Positions 1-5,305 of a stretch of DNA of 5,305 bases are shown piece by piece. The DNA lies in NCBI GenBank assembly GCA_030684415.1, contig JAUXNL010000345.1:1-5305 (forward strand), written 5' to 3'. The position numbers were made by a program, and so were the translations under genes. How positions within the stretch are numbered: position 1 is the stretch's first letter; each line of letters starts with the position of its first letter. Source of the DNA: Moraxellaceae bacterium (GTDB lineage: Bacteria; Pseudomonadota; Gammaproteobacteria; Pseudomonadales; Moraxellaceae). Under the pieces are notes generated by a model. That model made no database searches, was not told the DNA's origin, and saw nothing but the letters and a program-made list of their open reading frames with translations.

Positions 1-71
1 TGTACGCCATGGCGGTCTGGCAGTTGGGCCAGGAACTGGATGCCGCCCAGCGCAACACCACCGCCCCGTGA
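1..71 (+). CDS. mltB: 3' end of an upstream gene, probably membrane-bound lytic murein transglycosylase B (partial)
   Basis: Only the last 22 codons before the TGA at 69-71 are visible (frame starting at base 3). They read YAMAVWQLGQELDAAQ followed by a short polar tail. The YAMAVWQLG stretch resembles the final helix of MltB-type lytic transglycosylases, which cleave peptidoglycan glycan strands in the periplasm to leave 1,6-anhydromuramic ends. This gene also commonly sits just upstream of rlpA in proteobacteria. No catalytic residue lies within the window, so the identity rests on this short C-terminal match plus the neighbour. The stop lies 23 bases before the preferred rlpA start and overlaps an alternative GTG start by four bases (GTGA, 68-71), so the two genes are probably co-transcribed. 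That the reading frame is coding is fairly sure; the name is less so. Confidence 0.6.
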   Translation, partial: YAMAVWQLGQELDAAQRNTTAP

Positions 72-94
72 GGCATGACCGGAGTCCCTCGCCA

Positions 95-1048
95 ATGACC
101 TGCCTGCCGCGTCGCGTCGCTGCTCTGCTGCCGCTCTCAACCGCCCTGCTCATGGCACTCATGCTCGGCGGATGCGTGAGCACTCCCGTCCCGGCCAAGC
201 CCGGCAGCAAACCCGTGAATCCGATATCCCGCCTGCCACCACAAACCAAACCGGTGCCAGCGCCCGCCCAACGCCCCGCCTTCGGTAGTGACGAATTCAA
301 CCGCATCAAAGACGCCGCACCAGACGCGCATGTGGATGTCAGCAACATTCCCGATGCCGTGCCGGTCGATGAACCTTTGAGCCGCTATGGCAACCGCACG
401 CCCTATACCGTACTGGGCGAGACATACCAGCTTCTGCCCACCGCCAAAGGCTTCCGCCAAAGTGGAGGCGCGTCCTGGTACGGCAAGAAATTTCATGGCC
501 TGAAAACGTCCAGCGGCGAAAAATACGACATGTACAAGATGACGGCGGCACACCGGAACCTGCCCTTGCCGACCTATGTGCGCGTTACCAATCAGGCCAA
601 TGGCAAGTCGGTGATCGTCAAGGTGAACGACCGCGGCCCCTTCCACAGTGAGCGCATCATTGACCTGTCGTATGCCGCTGCTGCCAAGCTCGACATGCTG
701 AAGACCGGCACCGCGAAAGTGGACATCGAGGCACTGGACCCGGCCGAATTCCAGCGCCAGCTTGGCACCACCGGCAAGCCCGCAAAATCCGCCACGCCCG
801 CCGAGCAAAGTGGTGGCAGCAATTATTACGTACAGGTCGGCGCCTTCGGCTCGCTGGAAAATGCCACGGCCCTGCAGGGACGACTGCTGGAGCTGATCTA
901 CGCGCCTGTGATCGTGGCGCGAACCGACGCCAGCACCACGATACACCGCGTGCAAGTCGGCCCCTTCTTCACGCTGGAGGATGCCGACAAGGTGGCTGCC
1001 ATCATCCGCGATGGCCAGCTCGGCACACCGATCGTGGTCAAGCGCTAG
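95..1048 (+). CDS. rlpA: RlpA: septal ring / lytic transglycosylase lipoprotein with DPBB and SPOR domains
   Basis: This is a complete gene for an outer-membrane lipoprotein of about 317 residues. The N-terminus has an arginine pair, a hydrophobic stretch and the lipobox LGGC, with Cys27 as the predicted lipidated residue. A Pro/Ala/Lys-rich linker follows. The RlpA-like double-psi beta-barrel spans about residues 123-215 and starts at GGASWYGKKFHG. It carries the acidic and histidine residues linked to lytic transglycosylase activity in the Pseudomonas aeruginosa homologue: Glu142 in SSGEKYD, His153 in TAAHRNLP and Asp179 in VNDRGPF. Their 11 and 26 residue spacing fits the family. A C-terminal SPOR domain (about 242-317, from NYYVQVGAF to HRVQVGPF) binds denuded glycan at division sites. 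The ATG at 95 is preferred because GGAG lies at 81-84, ten bases upstream, and because it gives a normal-length signal peptide. A GTG at 68 is in frame, overlaps the previous stop as GTGA and would add nine residues. Activity in this organism is inferred. Confidence 0.93.
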   Translation: MTCLPRRVAALLPLSTALLMALMLGGCVSTPVPAKPGSKPVNPISRLPPQTKPVPAPAQRPAFGSDEFNRIKDAAPDAHVDVSNIPDAVPVDEPLSRYGNRTPYTVLGETYQLLPTAKGFRQSGGASWYGKKFHGLKTSSGEKYDMYKMTAAHRNLPLPTYVRVTNQANGKSVIVKVNDRGPFHSERIIDLSYAAAAKLDMLKTGTAKVDIEALDPAEFQRQLGTTGKPAKSATPAEQSGGSNYYVQVGAFGSLENATALQGRLLELIYAPVIVARTDASTTIHRVQVGPFFTLEDADKVAAIIRDGQLGTPIVVKR

Positions 1049-1175
1049 TCAAGCGCCGGAAAGCCATCCTGTCGGTGTGCATGAGTTCGTACCTACCGGG
1101 GAGCCTCCCCTGCTCCCGCACGAGCTAACGCCTGCCCATGCTGAAGGCTCGACAGCAACCGCCCCTTAGCTTCAC
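1049..1175. other. Intergenic stretch after rlpA with no gene or clear terminator
   Basis: No convincing coding frame or RNA gene is visible between the rlpA stop and the hip operator region. A GC-rich inverted repeat, GGGGAG C CTCCCC at 1098-1110, is present. A real loop would leave only about four G-C pairs and no T-run follows, so it is a poor intrinsic terminator. Transcription from rlpA might therefore continue into hipBA. Confidence 0.5.
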
Positions 1176-1203
1176 ATAAATGGACATAATCATATCCATT
1201 TAT
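1176..1203. promoter_or_regulatory. Probable HipB operator O1, 28-base palindrome
   Basis: The left arm ATAAATGGACAT (1176-1187) and right arm ATATCCATTTAT (1192-1203) are inverted repeats matching at 11 of 12 positions, separated by AATC. The core TGGACAT-N4-ATATCCA repeats the pattern of the second palindrome downstream. Position upstream of a HipB-like gene and the presence of a paired copy support an autoregulatory operator. Binding by this HipB is inferred. Confidence 0.75.
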
Positions 1204-1231
1204 TGAGTAAATTCTGGCATTTGGATATCCT
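1203..1231 (+). promoter_or_regulatory. Likely sigma70-type promoter of hipBA
   Basis: TTGAGT at 1203-1208 (4 of 6 to the -35 consensus) and TATCCT at 1226-1231 (4 of 6 to the -10 consensus) are exactly 17 bases apart. The -35 touches the end of operator O1 and the -10 lies inside operator O2, so a repressor on both sites would block RNA polymerase. The hexamers are imperfect, so this is a reasoned prediction only. Confidence 0.5.
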
Positions 1232-1239
1232 GATATCCA
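1222..1239. promoter_or_regulatory. Probable HipB operator O2, perfect 7-base-arm palindrome
   Basis: TGGATAT (1222-1228) and ATATCCA (1233-1239) are perfect inverted repeats separated by CCTG. The arms equal those of O1 apart from one base, and the four-base spacer length is the same. The centres of O1 and O2 are 41 bases apart, close to four helical turns, which would put both dimers on one DNA face. The site covers the predicted -10 element of the hipBA promoter. Confidence 0.75.
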
Positions 1240-1261
1240 TCATAAAGAGCCGACACTCGCC

Positions 1262-1540
1262 ATGGCACGCCTTGCCCTTCTCTCTCCTGCGGATATCCAG
1301 CAGCAACTGGCCGATGCTGTGCGCTCACGCCGCAAGGCATTGAAGCTGTCGCGCGATGAGCTGGCGGCTCGCAGCACTGTGCCGGCCCCTACCATCAAGA
1401 AATTCGAGACAACCGGCCAGATATCGCTGCGCCAGTTCATCCTGCTCTGGCAATCGGTGGACTCACTGGAACCGTTAGCGACACTGGCCACCGCCACGCC
1501 ACCCGTTCCCGCCAGCATTGAAGACGTGCTGAAGTCATGA
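1262..1540 (+). CDS. hipB: HipB-like antitoxin, XRE-family helix-turn-helix repressor
   Basis: The product is a 92-residue protein, close to the 88 residues of E. coli HipB. A single HTH_XRE domain covers about residues 13-70; the helix-turn-helix core is DELAARSTVPAPTIKKFE (32-49), followed by TGQISLRQFILLW and a short C-terminal tail ending SIEDVLKS. In the family, a HipB dimer binds operators and also holds HipA inactive, so it is both antitoxin and autorepressor. The two palindromes directly upstream and the ATGA overlap with the kinase gene (1537-1540) fit this role. The ATG at 1262 has only a weak AAGAG (1245-1249) upstream, so translation may be modest. A lone XRE regulator would be the alternative reading, but the overlap with hipA makes the antitoxin role much more likely. 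The symbol is by family; sequence similarity to E. coli HipB looks low. Confidence 0.88.
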   Translation: MARLALLSPADIQQQLADAVRSRRKALKLSRDELAARSTVPAPTIKKFETTGQISLRQFILLWQSVDSLEPLATLATATPPVPASIEDVLKS

Positions 1541-2823
1541 ACACGTTTGCGAGCGTACGCCGGCTGGATGTGCACCGCCGCCTTGGCAATGGCGAACGGA
1601 TTCCGGTCGGCGTATTGGCGCAAAATACCCAAGGCGTTTTCTTCCAGTACGACACCCACTACATCGCCCGCTTTGGCAATCTGTCGCCGTTCGGACTCGA
1701 TGCGGACGCCCGCTTACAACCTGCTCCCCCGACTCCTCATCAGGGTCTGCACGGGGTATTTGCCGACTCATTGCCCGATGGTTGGGGCCTGTTGCTCATG
1801 GATCGGCTGTTCCGTCAGCACGGCATTCTGCCCGCGCAGGTCACCGCCATGGACCGCTTGGCCTGTATCGGTGAAAAAGGCAGCGGCGCGCTGACGTATG
1901 CGCCTGCATCCGACTGGCAGGCCGCAGGTGATGCAGGCTGGCTGCCCTTGAGTCTGCTCGGGCAACAAGCCGAGACACTTTATGAAGGTCATGCCAGCAC
2001 GTTGCTCGCCACACTGGCCGCTGCCGGTAGCTCCGGAGGAGCGCGCCCAAAAGCACAGTTGTATTTCCGGGCAGACGATTATCAACACGCCAGCACGGTG
2101 GCCGATGAGGGGCGCGAGCCATGGTTGGTGAAGTTCACCTCCACGTCACTTGCGCTTGGGCACGAAGAAGGGCTTTGCGAGGCGGCTTACCTCACGCTCG
2201 CCAGAATGGCCGGCATCGACACCCCTGAGTGGCAACTCATCCCCGCAACGGGCAGCCAGGCCATCGCCTGGCTTGCCCTCAAGCGCTTCGACTGCACACC
2301 TGCAGGCGGACGTCTGCACCTGCACAGTGCTGGCGGCCTGCTGGATACCGACTTCCGGCTACCGTCACTGGATTACGAAGAATTGATCAAAGCCTCGCAG
2401 ATGCTTTGCAAAAGCCCCTCCGCCGGACAACGACAGTTCCGTTGCGCCGCCTTCAATCTGTTTGGGCTCAATCAGGATGACCACAGCAAGAACTGGGCAT
2501 TTTTGCAGGATGACGCCGGCCAGTGGACGCCCGCCCCATTTTTTGACGTGACCTTCAGCCCCGGCCCGCATGGAGAGCACCGCACAGCCTTTGCCGGCCA
2601 TGGCAAACAACCGCCGCTCAAGGCCATGCAGCAATTGGCGCGACAAGCCAGCTTTGCGCACTGGCAGGAGGCAAAGGATTGCATCACGGAAGTGATTGAA
2701 GCCCTGAGCCACTGGGATGATGTTGCCGCCGGGCTTGGCGTCCGCGCCTCCACCCGGAAAATTATCGGGCAGCAACTGTCCGCTGTTTATGTCGCCAACA
2801 AGGGTCTGCTGTCGCAGGGCTGA
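1537..2823 (+). CDS. hipA: HipA-family serine/threonine kinase toxin
   Basis: This complete 428-residue protein is similar in length to E. coli HipA (440). Residues about 4-108 match the N-terminal HipA 'couple' subdomain (VGVLAQNTQGVFFQYD, then SLPDGWG). The kinase part spans about 150-400. The glycine-rich loop is GSSGGARPKAQL, with Ser165/Ser166 at the place of the autophosphorylated Ser150 of E. coli HipA. Lys199 in EPWLVKF is the likely ATP-contacting lysine. The catalytic loop is NQDDHSKNW with Asp314 and Asn319. The metal-binding Asp337 in FFDVTFS lies 23 residues after Asp314, the same spacing as Asp309 to Asp332 in E. coli. All key residues are present, so an active kinase is expected. 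In E. coli the target is glutamyl-tRNA synthetase and phosphorylation causes growth arrest and persistence; the target here cannot be read from sequence. The start is fixed by the ATGA overlap with hipB, which implies coupled translation; the next in-frame Met is residue 88. Confidence 0.93.
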   Translation: MNTFASVRRLDVHRRLGNGERIPVGVLAQNTQGVFFQYDTHYIARFGNLSPFGLDADARLQPAPPTPHQGLHGVFADSLPDGWGLLLMDRLFRQHGILPAQVTAMDRLACIGEKGSGALTYAPASDWQAAGDAGWLPLSLLGQQAETLYEGHASTLLATLAAAGSSGGARPKAQLYFRADDYQHASTVADEGREPWLVKFTSTSLALGHEEGLCEAAYLTLARMAGIDTPEWQLIPATGSQAIAWLALKRFDCTPAGGRLHLHSAGGLLDTDFRLPSLDYEELIKASQMLCKSPSAGQRQFRCAAFNLFGLNQDDHSKNWAFLQDDAGQWTPAPFFDVTFSPGPHGEHRTAFAGHGKQPPLKAMQQLARQASFAHWQEAKDCITEVIEALSHWDDVAAGLGVRASTRKIIGQQLSAVYVANKGLLSQG

Positions 2824-2862
2824 GTCATACGCAACCAGACGCTACAACGCCCCTCTCTTGCA
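2824..2862. other. Short convergent gap between hipA and nirD without a visible terminator
   Basis: The two stop codons are 39 bases apart. No stem followed by a T-run is seen on either strand, so transcripts of hipBA and nirBD may overlap at their 3' ends. Confidence 0.5.
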
Positions 2863-3225
2863 TCAGACCAGCACGGAGACGGTGTCGCCTTCCACACGTA
2901 CGGCATAAACCGGCAGTACGACACTTTCGTCTTCAAGACACTGGCCGGTCGCCAAATCGAAGTGCTGCTTATAAATGGGTGAAGCCACGACTTTGAAGCC
3001 CTTGAGATCGCCGGTCAGGCCGCGCGAGATCACATTGGCACCGGAAAACGGATCGTGATTGCCAATGGCATAAATATCGCCGTTGCGCAGGCGAAAAACG
3101 GCCACCTGCTGCCCCTTTACCAGCGCCGCCAAACCGACGCCGGGCACGAGATCTTGCAGGGAACATACGGCTACCGGCATCAAAGATTCGACAAGATTCC
3201 TGTTGGCATTAATTGTTGCGTTCAT
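2863..3225 (-). CDS. nirD: NirD, small subunit of NADH-dependent nitrite reductase
   Basis: The 120-residue product aligns over nearly its whole length with NirD. Recognisable stretches are VPGVGLAALVKGQQVAVFRL, GNHDPFSGANVISRGL, VASPIYKQHFDLATGQCLEDE and the closing YAVRVEGD. It has the Rieske fold, but the positions that bind the [2Fe-2S] cluster in true Rieske proteins are replaced (NHD for CxH, SPIYKQH for CPxH). This is normal for NirD. The protein works in the cytoplasm with NirB, which reduces nitrite to ammonium using NADH. It is about 12 residues longer than E. coli NirD at the N-terminus. The ATG at 3225 is well supported by AGAGGA at 3239-3234, eight bases upstream; Met16 is an alternative with a poorer site. 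It lies downstream of nirB but across an unusually long 228-base spacer, and its start overlaps a possible 19-codon leader ORF by ATGA. Confidence 0.95.
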   Translation of the reverse strand: MNATINANRNLVESLMPVAVCSLQDLVPGVGLAALVKGQQVAVFRLRNGDIYAIGNHDPFSGANVISRGLTGDLKGFKVVASPIYKQHFDLATGQCLEDESVVLPVYAVRVEGDTVSVLV

Positions 3226-3281
3226 GCTGTGTTTCCTCTGTTTTTCCTGTGCTGTTCCTGTGCTGTTCCTGTGTTTTTCAT
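3222..3281 (-). CDS. Possible 19-residue leader peptide translationally coupled to nirD
   Basis: An ATG at 3281 opens a 19-codon frame (MKNTGTAQEQHRKNRGNTA) that ends in a TGA at 3224-3222. That stop overlaps the nirD start codon as ATGA, the usual layout of translational coupling. It is read entirely through the tandem 11-base repeats. A weak GAG lies six bases before the ATG. The peptide is polar with no recognised family, and such a short frame can occur by chance. The exact ATGA overlap is the only positive argument. Confidence 0.22.
   Translation of the reverse strand: MKNTGTAQEQHRKNRGNTA
3235..3278 (-). repeat. Four tandem 11-base units in the nirD leader, the last carrying the ribosome-binding site
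   Basis: On the plus strand the units are CCTCTGTTTTT, CCTGTGCTGTT, CCTGTGCTGTT and CCTGTGTTTTT; the middle two are identical. In the nirD mRNA each unit ends in a Shine-Dalgarno-like ACAGG or AGAGG, and the unit next to nirD supplies its AGAGGA. The unit length is not a multiple of three. Confidence 0.85.
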
Positions 3282-3283
3282 GT

Positions 3284-3307
3284 ATTGCTCACAGGCTTGT
3301 CAGCAAT
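3284..3307 (-). other. Small hairpin just upstream of the nirD leader ORF
   Basis: ATTGCT (3284-3289) and AGCAAT (3302-3307) form a 6-bp inverted repeat. ACA/TGT can pair inside the loop after a one-base mismatch. In the nirD-sense RNA it ends three bases before the ATG at 3281 and would cover the weak GAG there. It could affect initiation; stability is modest. Confidence 0.35.
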
Positions 3308-3388
3308 GCTGCCCGCCCGTTCGCCAGCCGCCTAGGCGCTCTTGCGATGTCAGGGTGACGGCTGTCAGTTCTCAATTTCCCCGACCTT

Positions 3389-3414
3389 CTCTCTCCCCGT
3401 GATCGGGGAGAGAG
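3389..3414. repeat. Perfect 11-bp stem, 4-base-loop hairpin between nirB and nirD
   Basis: CTCTCTCCCCG (3389-3399) and CGGGGAGAGAG (3404-3414) are perfect inverted repeats around TGAT. On the minus strand the stem starts 39 bases after the nirB stop. No T-run follows it on either strand, so it is not a classical intrinsic terminator. It could be a 3'-end stabilising stem for nirB mRNA, an attenuator, or one copy of a REP-like intergenic repeat; GC-rich intergenic hairpins with CTCTCCCC/GGGGAGAG arms occur in several proteobacteria. Confidence 0.8.
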
Positions 3415-3453
3415 CCTGTCAACGTTCTTTCCTGAGCAAACCGAGAAAGCGCG

Positions 3454-5305
3454 TCAAGCGGGGACCACCTCGATACGGCTTTTCTTTTCAGCCGGTGTTG
3501 CCGGGCGAATCTGGCCACGCTCTTCCACAAACACCACATTGCTGTCGGCGTCGTCGCTGTTCACGAAATGACGGAAGCGCTTGAGCTTTTCCGGATCGTT
3601 GATGGTGGTTTTCCATTCGCACTGGTAAGTGCTGACCACATGCGCCATATCGGCTTCAAGTTCGGCAGCAAGGCCGAGCGAATCGTTGATGACCACGTCT
3701 TTCAGATAGTCCAGACCGCCCTCCATGTTGTCGCGCCAGACGCTGGTACGCTGCAGACGGTCGGCCGTGCGCACATAGAACATCAGGAAGCGGTCGATGT
3801 AGCGGATGAGCGTTTCGGTATCGAGATCACCGGCAATCAGTTCGGCATGACGTGGCTTCATGCCACCGTTGCCGCAGACATACAGGTTCCAGCCTTTTTC
3901 AGTGGCAATCACACCGACGTCTTTGCCCTGTGCTTCCGCGCACTCACGCGTGCAGCCAGAGACAGCGAACTTGATCTTGTGCGGTGAGCGCAGCCCCTTG
4001 TAGCGATTCTCCAACTGGATGGCGAGGCCGACAGAATCCTGCACGCCATAACGGCACCAGGTAGAGCCGACACAAGACTTCACCGTGCGCAGCGACTTGC
4101 CATAAGCATGGCCGGTTTCGAAACCGGCATCGATCAGCTCGCGCCAGATCTCGGGCAACTGGTGCAGTTGCGCACCGAACAGGTCAACCCGCTGGCCTCC
4201 GGTAATCTTGGTGTAAAGACCATATTTTTTGGCAACGGCGCCAACGGCAATCAGGCCATCCGGCGTGACTTCACCGCCAGCCATTCGTGGCACCACGGAA
4301 TACGTGCCGTCTTTCTGCATGTTGGCCATGAAATAGTCGTTGGTGTCTTGCAGACCCGCGAGTTCGTTCTTGAGGATGTAGTCATTCCAGGTGGACGCCA
4401 GAATCGACGCCGTGGTCGGCTTGCAGATATCGCAGCCGTCGCCTTTCCCGTGTTTGGCCAGCATGTCGTCAAAGGTGCGGATATTGCCGACCTTGATCAG
4501 GTGGAACATTTCCTGACGCGAGTATGGAAAGTGCTCGCACAGGTCTTTCTTCACTTCCACGCCACGCTTCTTGAGTTCGGCGTTGAGCACCTGGCCGACC
4601 AGTGCGGCGCAACCACCACAACTCGTCGCCGCTTTGGTACATGACTTGATGGCGCCAAGCTCGGTCACACCGCTGTCGATGGCTGCGCAGATATCGGCCT
4701 TGCTGACGTTGTTGCAGGAGCATATCTGCGCCGTCATCGGCAGCGCATCGGCACCGAAGGCGGCTGAAGCCGAGCCATCGCGCGAAGGCAGGATGAGCGC
4801 ATCCGGGTGTTCCGGCAGCTCCATCTTGTTAAGCATGAATTGCAAGAGCGTGCCGTAGGCATCGACATCACCCACCATCACCGCACCGAGCAAAGTTTTG
4901 CCATCGGCCGAGACCACGATTTTCTTGTAAATCTCGTTCGGCTCGTCGATGTAGTAATAGTTCTGCGCGCCGGGGGTGGTGCCCATGGCATCGCCAATCG
5001 AGCCCACATCCACGCCCATCAACTTGAGTTTGGTGGACATGTCGGCGCCGGTGAACTCACTGCCCGCACTGGCGGTAATGTGGTCGGCGGCCACACGCGC
5101 CATGTCGTAGCCGGGGGCGACGAGGCCATAGATGCGGCCACTCCACAGCGCCACTTCGCCAATCGCATAAATGTCGGCATCCGAGGTCTGGCAGAAATTG
5201 TTGACGACAATCCCGCCGCGCGCGCCCATTTCCAGCGCCGCCTGACGACCCAGCTCGTCACGTGGGCGGATGCCGGCGGAGAAAAGGATGAGGTCGGTTT
5301 CCAGC
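3454..5305 (-). CDS. nirB: NirB, large subunit of NADH-dependent nitrite reductase (5' end outside the window)
   Basis: The open frame runs from the TGA at 3456-3454 to the window edge (616 visible codons, first full codon at 5304). About 200-230 N-terminal residues of the FAD/NAD(P)-binding part are missing compared with the usual 815-850. Numbered from the first visible codon: the end of the flavin reductase domain, with CQTSDADIYAIGEV (38-51); a BFD-like [2Fe-2S] domain with Cys195, Cys197, Cys229 and Cys232; a second cysteine region with LCEHFPYSRQE and GCDICKP; a ferredoxin-like half domain (about 333-377); and the siroheme/[4Fe-4S] domain with ligands Cys411, Cys417 (CVGSTWC) and Cys451, Cys455 (CTREC). 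The enzyme is cytoplasmic and reduces nitrite to ammonium with six electrons from NADH, together with NirD. The Met at 5229 is internal: the frame upstream of it reads ETDLILFSAGIRPRDELGR, typical NirB. The promoter lies outside the window. All visible cofactor ligands are intact. Confidence 0.97.
   Translation of the reverse strand, partial: LETDLILFSAGIRPRDELGRQAALEMGARGGIVVNNFCQTSDADIYAIGEVALWSGRIYGLVAPGYDMARVAADHITASAGSEFTGADMSTKLKLMGVDVGSIGDAMGTTPGAQNYYYIDEPNEIYKKIVVSADGKTLLGAVMVGDVDAYGTLLQFMLNKMELPEHPDALILPSRDGSASAAFGADALPMTAQICSCNNVSKADICAAIDSGVTELGAIKSCTKAATSCGGCAALVGQVLNAELKKRGVEVKKDLCEHFPYSRQEMFHLIKVGNIRTFDDMLAKHGKGDGCDICKPTTASILASTWNDYILKNELAGLQDTNDYFMANMQKDGTYSVVPRMAGGEVTPDGLIAVGAVAKKYGLYTKITGGQRVDLFGAQLHQLPEIWRELIDAGFETGHAYGKSLRTVKSCVGSTWCRYGVQDSVGLAIQLENRYKGLRSPHKIKFAVSGCTRECAEAQGKDVGVIATEKGWNLYVCGNGGMKPRHAELIAGDLDTETLIRYIDRFLMFYVRTADRLQRTSVWRDNMEGGLDYLKDVVINDSLGLAAELEADMAHVVSTYQCEWKTTINDPEKLKRFRHFVNSDDADSNVVFVEERGQIRPATPAEKKSRIEVVPA

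Noticed and set aside
137..955. Long antisense open frame of 272 codons on the minus strand of rlpA
   Set aside because: It mirrors the GC-rich codons of rlpA. The sense frame has clear lipoprotein, DPBB and SPOR features, and the antisense product resembles nothing recognisable.
1098..1110. GC-rich inverted repeat after rlpA as an intrinsic terminator
   Set aside because: The arms leave a one-base loop, so only about four pairs could form, and there is no T-run after it.
2863..3225. Rieske [2Fe-2S] ferredoxin as the function of the nirD product
   Set aside because: The cluster-binding Cys and His positions are replaced by NHD and SPIYKQH, as is normal for NirD, and nirB is its neighbour.
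3235..3278. CRISPR array
   Set aside because: The units are 11 bases and directly adjacent, with no spacers, so this is a simple tandem repeat.
3568..4644. Plus-strand open frames opposite nirB (for example 3568-3987 and 4108-4644)
   Set aside because: They are shadows of the conserved nirB coding sequence, with no own ribosome-binding site or recognisable domain.
5227..5229. ATG at 5229 as the true nirB start
   Set aside because: The frame continues upstream to the window edge with typical NirB sequence, and a start here would remove the nucleotide-binding half of the protein.

Overview
The window looks like chromosomal DNA from a GC-rich Gram-negative proteobacterium. A betaproteobacterium is most likely, judging from the apparent mltB-rlpA pairing, the lipoprotein signal of RlpA and an assimilatory-type nirBD pair. 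This placement is inference; nothing here fixes the genus.

Left part (1-1048, plus strand): the last codons of an upstream gene, probably the lytic transglycosylase mltB, are followed closely by rlpA. RlpA is an outer-membrane lipoprotein with a double-psi beta-barrel and a SPOR domain. Together these form a cell-wall (peptidoglycan) remodelling unit. A 213-base gap without a gene follows (1049-1261), and its right half is an AT-rich control region.

Middle part (1176-2823, plus strand): a complete hipBA-type toxin-antitoxin module. Two near-identical palindromes (arms TGGAYAT / ATATCCA, 4-base spacer, centres 41 bases apart) flank and overlap a sigma70-like promoter. They are the expected autoregulatory operators. 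hipB (small HTH antitoxin) overlaps hipA (Ser/Thr-kinase-fold toxin) by ATGA. The kinase residues expected of an active HipA are present.

Right part (2863-5305, minus strand, converging on hipA): nirB, the large subunit of NADH-dependent nitrite reductase, cut by the right window edge at its 5' end, followed by nirD, the small subunit. They are separated by an unusually long 228-base spacer. The spacer holds a perfect 11-bp hairpin just after nirB, a second smaller hairpin, four tandem 11-base units ending at the nirD ribosome-binding site, and a possible 19-codon leader ORF that overlaps the nirD start by ATGA.

The window therefore joins housekeeping cell-wall genes and nitrogen-metabolism genes, with an accessory toxin-antitoxin module between them. 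The least explained pieces are the paired hip operators and the structured nirB-nirD spacer.
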